A DNA stretch of 64,000 nt, taken from Ruminococcus sp. (GTDB taxonomy: Bacteria > Bacillota > Clostridia > Oscillospirales > Ruminococcaceae). The notes under the pieces were generated by a model, which made no database searches, was not told the origin of the DNA, and was given only the letters and a program-made list of their open reading frames with translations. The translations under genes and the position numbers were made by a program. Shown one piece after another: positions 25,621 to 35,552 of the stretch. Each line of letters begins with the position of its first letter. The stretch's first letter is position 1. The DNA is taken from contig JAGCWY010000142.1 in NCBI GenBank assembly GCA_017961625.1, positions 81,272 through 145,271 of the forward strand, given 5' to 3'.

Positions 25621-27285
25621 ATGAATAATGTCAGCAAGTACACACGGCAGTTCTTTGAAGCGCCGGAAACGTCCATGAAATGGACAAAAAAGTCCTACAT
25701 TGAGAAGGCTCCCAAGTGGTGTAGCGTCGATCTGAGGGACGGAAATCAGGCTCTTATCATACCAATGAGCCTCGGTGAAAAGCTGGAATTTTTCCAGCAG
25801 CTGGTGGATATCGGCTTCAAGGAGATAGAGATAGGCTTTCCTGCTGCTTCTGAAACGGAATACGACTTCTGCCGCACTCTCATTGAGCAGAACCTCATAC
25901 CTGATGACGTGACAATACAAGTGCTCACCCAGTCGAGAGAGCATATAATAGAAAAGACCTTTGAAGCTCTCAAGGGCTGCAAAAACGCTATCGTCCATCT
26001 ATACAACTCAACCTCCGTAGCTCAGCGTGAACAGGTCTTCCGCAAGAGCATGGAGGAGATAAAGGATATAGCTGTAAGCGGAGCAAGGCTCTGCAAGGAG
26101 TACCGCAAAAGATATGAGGGAAATTACCGCTTTGAGTATTCCCCCGAGAGTTTCACGGGAACAGAGCCGGAATTTGCTCTTGAAGTATGCAACGCCGTAC
26201 TTGACGTATGGCAGCCCACTTCCGAAGATAAGGTGATAATCAACCTCCCCGTGACCGTACAGCTGTCAATGCCCCACGTATATGCCAATCAGGTAGAGTA
26301 TATGTGTGATAACCTGAAATACCGTGAAAATGTCATAGTTTCACTTCACCCCCACAACGACCGCGGCAGCGCAGTTGCTGACACTGAAATGGGGCTACTT
26401 GCAGGTGCCGAGCGCGTTGAGGGAACACTTTTCGGCAACGGCGAGCGCACGGGAAATGTGGATATAATAGTACTAGCTATGAATATGTACTCCCAGGGCG
26501 TTGATCCGAATCTGAATTTCAGCGATATTCCGTCGATATCCGAACTCTACACAAGAGTAACGAGAATGAATATATACGAGCGCCAACCATATTCCGGAAA
26601 GCTAGTATTCGCGGCCTTCAGCGGCTCTCATCAGGACGCTATCGCAAAGGGCATGAAATGGCGTGAAGAAAGCAATGCTCAGTACTGGACAGTGCCTTAT
26701 CTTCCCATAGATCCGGAGGATATCGGCAGAGAGTACTCCGCAGACGTTATCCGCATCAACAGCCAGTCCGGCAAGGGCGGTATCGGGTATATACTCGAAA
26801 CACGCTTCGGCTATAATCTGCCGAAAAAGATGCGTGAAAGCGTGGGCTATCTTGTCAAGGGAGTATCCGACCGCAAGCACAAGGAACTCCTTCCCGACGA
26901 GGTCTACGAGATATTCAAGACCAATTACGTTGATATAACATCTCCCATAAATATAGGCGAAACACATTTCGTACAGCGTGACGGCATCGAAGCTACCATC
27001 AGTTTTGACTACAACGGCAGGAAGGTCACTGTTACCGATACCGGAAATGGACGTCTTGACGCGGTCAGTAACGCTGTTAAGTCGTATACTAATGCAGACT
27101 ACAGCCTCAACAGCTACTCTGAGCACGCCCTTGAGGTGGGCTCGGCTTCAAAGGCTGTATCCTACGTTGAGATAGTAACCGGAAGCGGGAAGAGCTTCTG
27201 GGGAACAGGCATAGACAACGATATCATCACATCATCTGTAAAGGCGCTCATAAGCGCGGTGAACAATATGCTGAGCGCAGGCTGA
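25621..27285 (+). CDS. leuA: 2-isopropylmalate synthase
   Basis: LeuA condenses 2-ketoisovalerate and acetyl-CoA, the first committed step to leucine. I take ATG 25621 (554 residues), seven bases after GGAGG; the frame opens further upstream inside the T-box. The catalytic DLRDGNQAL segment, HPHNDRG metal site and G-x-G-E-R-x-G-N are present. The length and start resemble the long, fungal-type (LeuA2) enzymes. The C-terminal domain would provide leucine feedback inhibition. Confidence 0.94.
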   Translation: MNNVSKYTRQFFEAPETSMKWTKKSYIEKAPKWCSVDLRDGNQALIIPMSLGEKLEFFQQLVDIGFKEIEIGFPAASETEYDFCRTLIEQNLIPDDVTIQVLTQSREHIIEKTFEALKGCKNAIVHLYNSTSVAQREQVFRKSMEEIKDIAVSGARLCKEYRKRYEGNYRFEYSPESFTGTEPEFALEVCNAVLDVWQPTSEDKVIINLPVTVQLSMPHVYANQVEYMCDNLKYRENVIVSLHPHNDRGSAVADTEMGLLAGAERVEGTLFGNGERTGNVDIIVLAMNMYSQGVDPNLNFSDIPSISELYTRVTRMNIYERQPYSGKLVFAAFSGSHQDAIAKGMKWREESNAQYWTVPYLPIDPEDIGREYSADVIRINSQSGKGGIGYILETRFGYNLPKKMRESVGYLVKGVSDRKHKELLPDEVYEIFKTNYVDITSPINIGETHFVQRDGIEATISFDYNGRKVTVTDTGNGRLDAVSNAVKSYTNADYSLNSYSEHALEVGSASKAVSYVEIVTGSGKSFWGTGIDNDIITSSVKALISAVNNMLSAG

Positions 27286-27319
27286 GCACTGCGAACACAA
27301 GAGTAAAGGACATGATACT

Positions 27320-29017
27320 ATGAAAATATCAGGTGCAAAAATAGTTGTTGAAACACTAATAGAGCAGGGCTGCGACACTGTTTTCGGCTATCCCGGAGGA
27401 CAGGTAATAGATCTCTTCGACGAGCTTTATTCCGCGCAGAGTCGCATAAAGCACATACTTGCCGCTCATGAGCAGGGAGCTGCCCATGCTGCGGACGGCT
27501 ATGCCCGTTCAACAGGTAAAGTAGGAGTTGTCATAGCAACATCTGGTCCCGGGGCAACTAACCTCGTAACAGGCATAGCTACGGCATATCTCGACTCTGT
27601 ACCAATGGTTGCTATCACAGGCAACGTAGCTTGCAGTCTCATAGGACGGGACAGCTTTCAAGAAGTGGATATCGTAGGTATAACCATGCCTATCACCAAG
27701 CATAATTTCATAGTAAAGGACATAAATGAGCTTGCGGATACACTCCGCACAGCCTTTAAAATAGCAAAATCAGGCAGGCAGGGTCCTGTACTCGTTGATA
27801 TACCCAAGGACGTACAAGAGGCTCTCTGCGAATTCGAGCCCAACGCTCAACCCGTAATACCCTATCCTCTTACCTTCGCTCCGGAGGAACAGCTACAAAA
27901 GGCAGCTGCTCTGATAAACAGCAGCGAAAGGCCATATATCTACTTTGGCGGCGGCGTTATAAGCGGAAAAGCTTCACAGCAGATAATGTCTCTTGCAGAT
28001 AAGATTGACGCTCCTCTCGGATGCTCACTCATGGGACTTTCAGCCCTTCCCTCCGACCACCCCCGCTTTCTCGGTATGCAGGGTATGCACGGACATTTCG
28101 CTTCTTCTGTTGCCCAGGACGAAGCTGACCTCGTCATCGCTCTCGGGGTAAGATTCAGCGACAGAGGCACAGGCGACGAATCACGCTATTCCAAGCACTT
28201 CAACATAATACACATAGATATCGATGGAGCAGAGCTACACAAGAATATATCTGCAGACGTTGCCATAAAGGGCGACCTCCATGACTCTCTCGAACGTCTC
28301 ATCGCCATGACAGAGGTGAAAAAGAGAACTCAGTGGACTGAGCGTATCGAAGAGCTAAGAACCGAGGAGCTCAGACACACAGCCTCAGCACTGAGTATAG
28401 CAAAGGAGAAAACAGGCAGCAGAATGCTCAGTCCTTACGATATAATAGACGTTATCAGCTCCCGTGCTGAGGATGACACGGTAATAGTTACCGACGTTGG
28501 TCAACATCAAATGTGGACAGCCCAGCGCTATCCGCTGAAAAAGCCGCGTACCTTCATTTCCAGCGGCGGTCTGGGAACCATGGGCTTCGGTCTCGGAGCA
28601 GCCGTAGGAGCGGCTTCCGCAACAGGAAAGCGCTGTATACTCTTCACAGGCGACGGCAGTTTCGGAATGGACCTCTGTGAGCTTGCAACTGCGGTATCGC
28701 AGGAGCTTCCTATAACAGTTGTAATAATGAATAACGGTGTTCTCGGAATGGTTAGACAATTGCAAACTATTTTCTATGACAAGAGATATTCAAATACCAC
28801 CCTCGATCGCAGGACAGATTTTGCAAAGCTTGCAGAAGCCTTCGGCGCAAAGGGCGGCCATGCAATTTCAGTCTCAGAGCTGGAAAAGCTTGCTGATGAA
28901 GCACTTTCCTGCAGTACTCCCTTCGTTATCGACTGCGCGGTGGACAGCGATGAGTTGGTGCTCCCAATGCTTCCGCCCAACGGTTCAGTAGATGATATAA
29001 TCACAGAGATAAAGTGA
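27320..29017 (+). CDS. ilvB: acetolactate synthase large subunit
   Basis: This 565-residue thiamine-diphosphate enzyme makes acetolactate for valine and leucine. It shows the N-terminal GYPGGQVIDLFDEL with the catalytic Glu in AAHEQGAAHAADGYAR, and the C-terminal ThDP/Mg site GDGSFGMD...NNGVLGMVRQLQ. It follows leuA by 34 bases and is followed by ilvN, its regulatory subunit. Its position in a leucine T-box operon ties acetolactate production to leucine demand. Confidence 0.94.
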   Translation: MKISGAKIVVETLIEQGCDTVFGYPGGQVIDLFDELYSAQSRIKHILAAHEQGAAHAADGYARSTGKVGVVIATSGPGATNLVTGIATAYLDSVPMVAITGNVACSLIGRDSFQEVDIVGITMPITKHNFIVKDINELADTLRTAFKIAKSGRQGPVLVDIPKDVQEALCEFEPNAQPVIPYPLTFAPEEQLQKAAALINSSERPYIYFGGGVISGKASQQIMSLADKIDAPLGCSLMGLSALPSDHPRFLGMQGMHGHFASSVAQDEADLVIALGVRFSDRGTGDESRYSKHFNIIHIDIDGAELHKNISADVAIKGDLHDSLERLIAMTEVKKRTQWTERIEELRTEELRHTASALSIAKEKTGSRMLSPYDIIDVISSRAEDDTVIVTDVGQHQMWTAQRYPLKKPRTFISSGGLGTMGFGLGAAVGAASATGKRCILFTGDGSFGMDLCELATAVSQELPITVVIMNNGVLGMVRQLQTIFYDKRYSNTTLDRRTDFAKLAEAFGAKGGHAISVSELEKLADEALSCSTPFVIDCAVDSDELVLPMLPPNGSVDDIITEIK

Positions 29018-29026
29018 GGTGACATT

Positions 29027-29530
29027 ATGGATAAGCAATACGTAATAGGCGTAATAGTTGCCAATGTTTCGGGAGTACTTTCGAGAGTATCGGGTATGTT
29101 CACGAGGCGTGGCTTCAATATCGACAGTCTAACCGTGGGCGAGACCGAATCCAGTGGCTTTTCACGCATAACTATCGCCTTCCACGGCGACGAAGATATC
29201 AAGGAGAGGATTCTCCAGCAGCTACAGAAACTCCATGATGTCAGAGAGGTTGAGGTGCTAGATAGCAAGGACACAGTAATACGCGAGCTCCTGCTCATAA
29301 AGGTAAGAAACAAGGCTGAAATACGACAAGATATAATGACTGCGGTGGAGATATTCCGCTCAAAGATAGTGGACTATTCTCCAACCTCCCTCACCTGTGA
29401 GCTCACAGGTGAGACCTCCAAGATAGACGCATTTATTGAACTTCTCAAGCCCTTTGGTATAATGGAGATGTGCCGCACGGGAATAGTAGCTATCGAAAGA
29501 GGAGAGAACTGCTTGAAAACAGTTAAATAA
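29027..29530 (+). CDS. ilvN: acetolactate synthase small (regulatory) subunit
   Basis: This is a 167-residue protein with an N-terminal ACT domain ([22 protein letters not shown]) that binds branched-chain amino acids, followed by the ALS small-subunit C-terminal domain. GAGGTG precedes the ATG, ten bases after the ilvB stop. The length is normal for the short form. Confidence 0.93.
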   Translation: MDKQYVIGVIVANVSGVLSRVSGMFTRRGFNIDSLTVGETESSGFSRITIAFHGDEDIKERILQQLQKLHDVREVEVLDSKDTVIRELLLIKVRNKAEIRQDIMTAVEIFRSKIVDYSPTSLTCELTGETSKIDAFIELLKPFGIMEMCRTGIVAIERGENCLKTVK

Positions 29531-29567
29531 ACACGATAGGCAAGGCTTATCGAAAGGAATGATAAAA

Positions 29568-30836
29568 ATGGCAATGACAATGACGCAGAAGATACTTGCG
29601 GCTCATTGTGGCAGGGAGTCGATCAGTGCAGGAGAGCTTATCCTCGCAGACCTTGATCTCGTTCTCGGAAACGATATCACCTCTCCCGTAGCTATAAAGG
29701 AGTTCGCAAAGCTCGGCATGGACAGGGTGTTCGATAAGAATAAAGTCACTATGGTCATGGACCATTTTGTTCCCAACAAGGACATAAAGGCTGCGGAGCA
29801 GTGCAAAATGTGCCGTGATTTCTGCGGTGAAAAGGATATCACACATTTTTACGACGTTGGAGAAATGGGCATAGAACACGCCTTGCTCCCGGAAAAAGGA
29901 CTTGTCACCGCAGGAAATGTAGTTATCGGAGCAGATTCCCACACCTGCACCTATGGAGCTCTTGGAGCTTTTTCAACAGGCGTGGGTTCTACGGATATGG
30001 CTTGCGGCATGGCTACAGGCAAGTCATGGTTCAAGGTGCCGTCAGCGATAAAGTTTGATCTTACGGGAAATATCCGGAAATACGTTTCCGGAAAAGACGT
30101 TATACTCCATATAATCGGAAGGATAGGCGTTGACGGAGCACTTTATCGCTCAATGGAATTCAAAGGGGAAGGTCTTTCCTCACTTACTATGGCTGACCGC
30201 TTCTGCATTGCAAATATGGCTATAGAGGCAGGCGCGAAGAATGGCATATTCGAGGTCGACGATAAAACTCTCGATTATATTCGCGAGCATGGCGGTGCAA
30301 AGCCTGTGATATATAAAGCCGACTCTAACGCGAAGTACGACGATGTCATAAATATCGACCTGTCGACGATAGAACCCACTGTGGCTTTTCCTCATCTTCC
30401 CGGGAACACAAAGGTATTCAGCGAGATAGGCAACGTAAAAATAGACCAGGTGGTTATAGGCTCCTGCACCAACGGCAGACTTGAGGACCTTATAACTGCC
30501 GCCGAGATAATGAAGGGACGCAAAGCCGCCAAAAACGTGAGGGTAATCATTATCCCCGCAACTCAGAGGGTATACCTTGAAGCAATGGAAATGGGACTTC
30601 TCAGGACATTTATAGAGTTCGGAGCTGTTGTGTCAACTCCCACCTGCGGTCCCTGTCTCGGAGGATATATGGGCATACTTGCAGCAGGCGAAAGAGCTGT
30701 TACCACCACAAACCGCAACTTCGTGGGACGTATGGGACATACAGAGTCAGAGGTATATCTTGCAAGTCCTGCAACTGCTGCCGCAAGCGCAGTAACAGGT
30801 AGGATAACCAGTCCGTGGGAGGTGGCTGAGATATGA
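29568..30836 (+). CDS. leuC: 3-isopropylmalate dehydratase large subunit
   Basis: This aconitase-family subunit isomerises 2- to 3-isopropylmalate using a [4Fe-4S] cluster. I prefer ATG 29568 (MAMTMTQ, 422 residues), nine bases after GAAAGGA; the ATG at 29559 abuts that site. Cluster Cys residues lie in GSCTNGR and [13 protein letters not shown], and [13 protein letters not shown] is present. The length fits the short LeuC type used with a small LeuD. Confidence 0.93.
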   Translation: MAMTMTQKILAAHCGRESISAGELILADLDLVLGNDITSPVAIKEFAKLGMDRVFDKNKVTMVMDHFVPNKDIKAAEQCKMCRDFCGEKDITHFYDVGEMGIEHALLPEKGLVTAGNVVIGADSHTCTYGALGAFSTGVGSTDMACGMATGKSWFKVPSAIKFDLTGNIRKYVSGKDVILHIIGRIGVDGALYRSMEFKGEGLSSLTMADRFCIANMAIEAGAKNGIFEVDDKTLDYIREHGGAKPVIYKADSNAKYDDVINIDLSTIEPTVAFPHLPGNTKVFSEIGNVKIDQVVIGSCTNGRLEDLITAAEIMKGRKAAKNVRVIIIPATQRVYLEAMEMGLLRTFIEFGAVVSTPTCGPCLGGYMGILAAGERAVTTTNRNFVGRMGHTESEVYLASPATAAASAVTGRITSPWEVAEI

Positions 30837-31324
30837 AATACACCGGAGATGTTATAAAATACGGGGACAATGTGGATACGGACGTTATTATCCCTGCCCG
30901 TTACCTCAACACCAGCAACCACAGGGAGCTTGCGAGCCACTGCATGGAGGACCTTGACAGGACCTTTGTCAGCCGCGTAAAGCCGGGGGATATCATAACC
31001 GCTGGCATGAATTTCGGCTGCGGCTCCTCCCGTGAACACGCTCCCATAGCCATAAAGGCAAGCGGAGTATCTCTCGTTATCGCAAAGAGCTTCGCACGTA
31101 TCTTCTACCGCAACGCAATAAATATAGGTCTTGCTATAGTGGAGTGCCCTGCGGCTGCGGAGGAGATATCCGAGGGAGATACCGTAGAGGCTGACCTCGA
31201 TAACGGGATAATACGCAATATAACTACGGGTAAGGAGTACCGAACGGCTCCATTCCCGGAGTTCGTACAGAATATAATCGAAAACGGCGGACTTATGAAG
31301 GCTATCGAAAACGGCGTCTTCTGA
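30833..31324 (+). CDS. leuD: 3-isopropylmalate dehydratase small subunit
   Basis: This 163-residue partner of LeuC overlaps it by four bases (ATGA). It has the swivel-domain motif [14 protein letters not shown] and [16 protein letters not shown] near the start. It forms the heterodimeric isomerase with LeuC. Confidence 0.94.
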   Translation: MKYTGDVIKYGDNVDTDVIIPARYLNTSNHRELASHCMEDLDRTFVSRVKPGDIITAGMNFGCGSSREHAPIAIKASGVSLVIAKSFARIFYRNAINIGLAIVECPAAAEEISEGDTVEADLDNGIIRNITTGKEYRTAPFPEFVQNIIENGGLMKAIENGVF

Positions 31325-31343
31325 CAGGGATACGGAGATAACC

Positions 31344-31988
31344 ATGACAGATATTAACTGCCTTCTTGCAGGACTTGCACGGCTGCTCGTACCTGTGCTC
31401 CTGCTCATATTCTGGCACAAAAGGACGGTCGCACGCATATTCCCTGCGATCGCTGCATTTCTCGTATGCCTGCCTGTTTTTACGATAGCAGGTCTGATAC
31501 GCACAGGCTTTACACAGAATGACCTGCTCTCGTTCTGCTTGAAGCAGGGGCTTCTCTACGGCATATTTGAGGAGGGCTCAAAATATCTGGCGCTGCGCTT
31601 TCTGCTGTCCTCTTATGACGACCGCAGGGACGCCGTTACCTACGGTATAGGTCACGGCGCATTTGAGAGCTTCAGCGGAGGTATAGCCTGTATAAACCTT
31701 ATCGGCACAGGCAGGGCTGCTCCCGGTATTTTACCTGTAAATCTCTTTACAGCCGTCGAAGGTGCGGCATTTGCCATTGCACTGACAGTAATTATATTCT
31801 ACGGCATACAGACAGGCAGGTCAAAAATCATGCTGCCGGTCGCTATATTCCTTCACTTTATAAGCAATGCAACGACCACACTCTACAGCTTCAGCACTCC
31901 CATAGTCGTAATAAAAAGCACTGTCATCACCGCAGGTATCTGCTATGCAGCTTACCGCTGCTTTTTGAAGCTAAGAGGTGAGAGTTGA
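31344..31988 (+). CDS. YhfC-like multi-pass membrane protein (putative intramembrane metalloprotease)
   Basis: The 214-residue product has about six membrane segments. The EEGSKYLALR motif (about residue 76) and YGIGHGAFES (about 110) match the YhfC/DUF2324 family, which is related to CAAX-type intramembrane proteases; a conserved Glu-Glu and His would form the metal site. Family activity is not firmly demonstrated. It starts 19 bases after leuD inside the leucine operon, with no terminator before it, so it is presumably co-expressed. Its relation to leucine synthesis is unknown. Confidence 0.75.
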   Translation: MTDINCLLAGLARLLVPVLLLIFWHKRTVARIFPAIAAFLVCLPVFTIAGLIRTGFTQNDLLSFCLKQGLLYGIFEEGSKYLALRFLLSSYDDRRDAVTYGIGHGAFESFSGGIACINLIGTGRAAPGILPVNLFTAVEGAAFAIALTVIIFYGIQTGRSKIMLPVAIFLHFISNATTTLYSFSTPIVVIKSTVITAGICYAAYRCFLKLRGES

Positions 31989-32008
31989 GAATTGAGAATT
32001 GAGAGTGG
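31979..32008 (+). repeat. short tandem repeat GAATTGA
   Basis: The string GAGTTGAGAATTGAGAATT and its continuation GAGAGT contain three near-identical copies of TGAGAAT/TTGAGA directly at the end of the YhfC-like gene. Similar degenerate strings occur before leuB and nadA. Confidence 0.55.
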
Positions 32009-32108
32009 ATTTAATTCGGAATTATTGTGCCGTAAGTTTACAAACAAAACGTTGCAAAGGGCGCAGGCTCTGCGCTAATTGCTAACAGCTCAGAAGGATA
32101 ATAGAATC

Positions 32109-32594
32109 ATGGTTAACAGAGAACTGCTTCAAAAAAAGGCGGAGCTTCAAAGAACAAAAAATCAGATATCAACAATTGAAGGTATCTGTGTCCTGAGTTA
32201 TGAGGAACAAAGCATATTTGACGAAAAATATCTTCGAGGAATCGGCTTTTACAGCAGCACCAAAGCTGCTGACGCAAAAATACCGTTACATTCCACCGAA
32301 GCGGAGATCGTTGAACAGATACTTTCACTTGCAGAACTTGAAACAGGGCAAATATGGTATTTATGGGTCAACAGCTTCCTTGTAAAGTTTCAAATAACAG
32401 ACGTAAAAAAAGCTGTATCGAATTTGTGGAACAAGACCAATCCGAATTCCAAAGGCTTTGCAATTATCACAAAAGAGCTGAACAAAATGCATGAAATCAG
32501 CATTGATTCCCGTGACGAAAAAAATATCCTTTTTGATTCATACAATTTAAAGAATTTTGTTAACACTAACCCCTCTACGTTACAAAAAGTGTAA
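32109..32594 (+). CDS. hypothetical protein, 161 aa, inserted in the leucine operon
   Basis: The start ATG 32109 (MVNRELLQ) follows AAGGAT by about eight bases; an in-frame TTG exists at 32079 but without a site. The protein is soluble: an N-terminal coiled-coil-like helix (4-25), then mixed alpha/beta with a Trp-rich IWYLWVNSF stretch. Base use is more A/T-rich than in the leu genes, suggesting later acquisition. I recognise no family. It lies between low-complexity repeats and leuB. Confidence 0.55.
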   Translation: MVNRELLQKKAELQRTKNQISTIEGICVLSYEEQSIFDEKYLRGIGFYSSTKAADAKIPLHSTEAEIVEQILSLAELETGQIWYLWVNSFLVKFQITDVKKAVSNLWNKTNPNSKGFAIITKELNKMHEISIDSRDEKNILFDSYNLKNFVNTNPSTLQKV

Positions 32595-32639
32595 AGTGGA
32601 GAATTAATTTTTAAAGGCTAAAACAGAAAGGAGTATATT

Positions 32640-33716
32640 ATGGAACTGAAGATTGCATTGTTAAAGGGTGACGGCATTGGCCCCGAAATAGTGGACAGCG
32701 CCGTTATGGTACTCGAAAAGATCGCTAAAAAATTCGGACATACCTTCATCTTTACGCCTTACCTGATAGGCGGCTGCGCTATCGACGAGACAGGTATGCC
32801 CCTGCCGCAGGAAACTGTTGACGGCTGCATGGCTTCCGACAGCGTTCTCCTCGGAGCTGTGGGCGGTCCAAAATGGGACAGTCTCGGCGGAGATGTCCGC
32901 CCGGAAAAGGCTCTTCTCGGCATAAGATCAGCTCTCGGACTTTATACCAATCTCCGCCCTGCAAAGCTCTATCCTGCACTGAGGAACGCTTCTCCCCTAA
33001 AGGATGAGATAGTGGGCGACGGCTTTGATCTCCTCATAGTAAGGGAGCTCACAGGCGGTATATACTTCGGCGAAAGAGGTCTCCGGGAGGGCAGATTCGG
33101 CACCGAAGCCTTCGACACCGAGGCTTACAGCATAACCGAGATAGAACGTATCGGTAAGGCTGCCTTTGAAGCTGCCATGAAGCGCAGAAAAAGCGTATGC
33201 AGCATCGACAAGGCTAATGTCCTCGAATCATCACGGCTCTGGCGAAAGACTATGCATGAGCTTTCGGAGCAGTACCCTGAGGTACACTATACGGATATGC
33301 TGGTGGACAACGCCGCAATGCAGCTCGTCCGCGACCCGAAACAGTTCGATGTCATCGTTACGTCCAATATGTTCGGAGATATACTCTCAGATGAAGCCTC
33401 TCAGATAACCGGCTCTATAGGTATGCTCGCCTCGGCTTCCCTCGGTGCTTCAAAGCGTGGACTTTATGAGCCTATCCACGGCTCGGCTCCTGACATTGCA
33501 GGAAAGGATATCGCAAATCCTATTGCCACCGTGCTTTCCGGCGCTATGATGCTCCGCTATTCCTTCGATCTCAACAAGGAGGCTGACGCCATAGAAGCGG
33601 CTGTGGACAGAGTACTGGAGGAGGGTCACAGAACGGCAGATATCATAGGTACAGACAAGAGCAGGACGCCTCTTGGCTGTTCGGAAATGACAAAGAAGAT
33701 ATTAAAGGTCATATAA
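32640..33716 (+). CDS. leuB: 3-isopropylmalate dehydrogenase
   Basis: This 358-residue NAD-dependent enzyme oxidises and decarboxylates 3-isopropylmalate to the leucine keto acid precursor. It contains GDGIGPEIV, the substrate-binding Arg region ([16 protein letters not shown]), [14 protein letters not shown] and the NAD-binding [23 protein letters not shown] precedes the ATG. It is the last gene of the leu operon. Confidence 0.95.
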   Translation: MELKIALLKGDGIGPEIVDSAVMVLEKIAKKFGHTFIFTPYLIGGCAIDETGMPLPQETVDGCMASDSVLLGAVGGPKWDSLGGDVRPEKALLGIRSALGLYTNLRPAKLYPALRNASPLKDEIVGDGFDLLIVRELTGGIYFGERGLREGRFGTEAFDTEAYSITEIERIGKAAFEAAMKRRKSVCSIDKANVLESSRLWRKTMHELSEQYPEVHYTDMLVDNAAMQLVRDPKQFDVIVTSNMFGDILSDEASQITGSIGMLASASLGASKRGLYEPIHGSAPDIAGKDIANPIATVLSGAMMLRYSFDLNKEADAIEAAVDRVLEEGHRTADIIGTDKSRTPLGCSEMTKKILKVI

Positions 33717-33765
33717 ACATATTACAAGTTCGTATGACCTTAATAAAATATTTATAAATTATTCC

Positions 33766-33794
33766 TTGACAACAAAATGCTTTTATATTATCAT
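33766..33794 (+). promoter_or_regulatory. promoter of the lipoprotein-ridA unit
   Basis: TTGACA (33766-33771) and TATCAT (33789-33794) with a 17-base spacer. An inverted repeat, ATACGA...TCGTAT (33802-33825), overlaps the predicted start site and could be an operator. Confidence 0.55.
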
Positions 33795-33855
33795 TATGAC
33801 AATACGATACGTAATACGGTCGTATATCGCTAAATAAACCATTTTGTATAAGGAG

Positions 33856-33875
33856 TAATATTATGTAATATTATG
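33856..33875 (+). promoter_or_regulatory. start-stop codon (ATGTAA) in a tandem 10-base duplication
   Basis: TAATATTATG occurs twice in direct succession. AGGAG (33851-33855) is seven bases from the first ATG (33863), which is followed at once by TAA. The second ATG (33873), the true start of the lipoprotein, is 17 bases from the site. The duplication thus creates a minimal start-stop frame at the best-placed initiation site. Confidence 0.7.
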
Positions 33876-34475
33876 AAAAAGAGATTATTGGGGTTAACAG
33901 CATCATCATTCATCTTTGCGGCAGCTCTTACAGGTTGTACTGTCAGCAGCGGCAATTCGTCCTTCAGCTTTTCAGTTTCAAAAGTGGACGATGAAAGCAC
34001 TAAAGCAAAGCCCTTAGAAGCCGCAAAGGAGAAAAAATCCAAAAATAAAGCGAGCAATGACGGGCTGACTGATATAAAAGACTACACCGGTAGCTATACA
34101 TGTAACGGCTACGTCTCATGGGGTGGCAGCAAGTATCCCGACTGCAAAACGATACAAAACGATCTTGAAAATGATCCCATGACTATATCAGCAGACGGTA
34201 CTATGCACTTCCACGGTACCGATTACAAGCTCATTCCCGAAGGTACAAAAAACGAAGCCGTTATATTTAGTATCGATGGAAGCGGATTCGACTTCGGCAG
34301 TTTTTCCAAAAACGGAAGCGTTAACAAGGATTATGACGGTGCTGCATATTTCACAAAGGAAACTCAGCACTTCACAATCAATGACGAGGATTCGTCATAT
34401 GAAACATATAAGGTCTGCCTTACCGCAGCTGGCGACGAATCAAGCTCTGCTTACATATTGTTCAGCAAGGACTGA
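33873..34475 (+). CDS. lipoprotein, 200 aa
   Basis: The N-terminus is a lipoprotein signal: MKKRLLGL..., hydrophobic core, then LTGC with Cys22 as the lipidated residue. A Ser/Lys-rich linker (25-60) precedes a beta-rich domain of about 130 residues (DYTGSYTCNGYVSWGG...). I do not recognise the domain. Only 41 bases separate it from ridA, with no terminator, so the two are likely co-transcribed. Confidence 0.8.
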   Translation: MKKRLLGLTASSFIFAAALTGCTVSSGNSSFSFSVSKVDDESTKAKPLEAAKEKKSKNKASNDGLTDIKDYTGSYTCNGYVSWGGSKYPDCKTIQNDLENDPMTISADGTMHFHGTDYKLIPEGTKNEAVIFSIDGSGFDFGSFSKNGSVNKDYDGAAYFTKETQHFTINDEDSSYETYKVCLTAAGDESSSAYILFSKD

Positions 34476-34516
34476 GTTATCAAATAATAATATTTATTCA
34501 TAACGGAGGTATTTTT

Positions 34517-34903
34517 ATGCTCACTATCAACACAGCAAACGCCCCTGCAGCTGTAGGGCCATATTCACAGGCTATCGTTTCACACGGTATGGTATACACG
34601 AGCGGTCAGATAGCTATCGACCCTGCTACCAATACCGTCAAAGGCCAAACTATCGGCGAACAGACAGAGCAGATAATGAAGAACCTTGAAGCTGTTCTCA
34701 CAGAGGCAGGCTCCAGCTTTGCAATGGCAGTAAAAACTACCTGCTTCCTTGCGGATATGAACGATTTCGCTGCTTTCAATGAAATATACGGTAAGTACTT
34801 CACATCTCTCCCGGCAAGAAGCTGTGTTGCGGTAAAAACCCTCCCCAAGGGAGTACTCGCAGAGGTCGAGGTAATAGCTGAGGTCTCTGACTATTCTTTC
34901 TGA
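34517..34903 (+). CDS. ridA: RidA family enamine/imine deaminase
   Basis: RidA hydrolyses reactive 2-aminoacrylate and related enamines formed by PLP enzymes, protecting targets such as branched-chain enzymes. The 128-residue product has NAPAAVGPYSQAI, the SGQIAIDP segment, ARSCVAVKTLPKGVLAEVEVIA with the conserved Arg and Glu. GGAGG precedes the ATG. It lies near the leu/ilv operon, a known functional link of the family. Confidence 0.93.
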   Translation: MLTINTANAPAAVGPYSQAIVSHGMVYTSGQIAIDPATNTVKGQTIGEQTEQIMKNLEAVLTEAGSSFAMAVKTTCFLADMNDFAAFNEIYGKYFTSLPARSCVAVKTLPKGVLAEVEVIAEVSDYSF

Positions 34904-35046
34904 ACATCTCTGTAAATGAGCGATATTGGGCTTTATTCAACGCAAACTATTGAATGTTGAAAATTATTTCAACTTTGTAGCAATTTACAAATCAGATTGT
35001 TGAGCTTTGGCGACATATTACAAATCATACGTACAGGAGAAAGATC

Positions 35047-35382
35047 ATGAATGTTGTTATTATCGTAAATATCATTACTTCGCTCAGTATAATGCTCGGC
35101 GGCTTATGTATGAAAAAATATGCAAAAATGCCCTTGGATCACTCAATAGGCTTTAGGACCGCAAGATCCTTGTCAAGCGACGAAGCATGGCAGTTCGCCA
35201 ACGAAAAATGCGGCATGTCATGGATACTCATCGGAGCAGTCTGCTTTGTTATGACTGTGGCTGCAGTATTTCTGTTCTCCGCTGACAGCCCCGCACATTT
35301 AGCTGTACTTATATTACTCTCGGCTGCTTCCATTTTATCGGCTGCATGGGTAGAAATACAGCTCAAAAAGTTTCAGGGATAA
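35047..35382 (+). CDS. SdpI-family-like membrane protein, 111 aa
   Basis: Three hydrophobic segments (5-22, 60-80, 85-103) flank a cytoplasmic-type loop with IGFRTARSLSSDEAWQFANE, which matches the conserved Y/F-G-[YF]-R-T-x-R-S-x-x-S-x-E-x-W-x-x-A-N motif of the SdpI family. In Bacillus, SdpI gives immunity to the SdpC toxin; short forms like this are common and of unknown role. GGAGA precedes the ATG. Confidence 0.75.
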   Translation: MNVVIIVNIITSLSIMLGGLCMKKYAKMPLDHSIGFRTARSLSSDEAWQFANEKCGMSWILIGAVCFVMTVAAVFLFSADSPAHLAVLILLSAASILSAAWVEIQLKKFQG

Positions 35383-35390
35383 ATGAACAG

Positions 35391-35427
35391 CTCCTCTGTC
35401 CGTTACAGACAGGGGAGTTTCTTTTTT
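35391..35427 (+). terminator. terminator after the SdpI-like gene
   Basis: CTCCTCTGTC pairs imperfectly with GACAGGGGAG across a short loop (CGTTACA), followed by TTTCTTTTTT. Confidence 0.7.
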
Positions 35428-35429
35428 GC

Positions 35430-35458
35430 TTGAAATTATGCTTGCTTTGTGGTATAAT
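35430..35458 (+). promoter_or_regulatory. extended -10 promoter of nadA
   Basis: TTGAAA (35430-35435), a 17-base spacer and a perfect TATAAT (35453-35458) preceded by TGG. About 23 of 30 bases match the birA promoter. The leader after it has repeated GTTAAGAATTAAG-type strings. Confidence 0.75.
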
Positions 35459-35552
35459 GATAAAATAGGTGAATTGTAAGCTGATGAAAAAAGTTAAGAA
35501 TTAAGCATCAAATACAAAAGGTTAAGAGCTGAAAACGAAAGGAAGTATAAGT

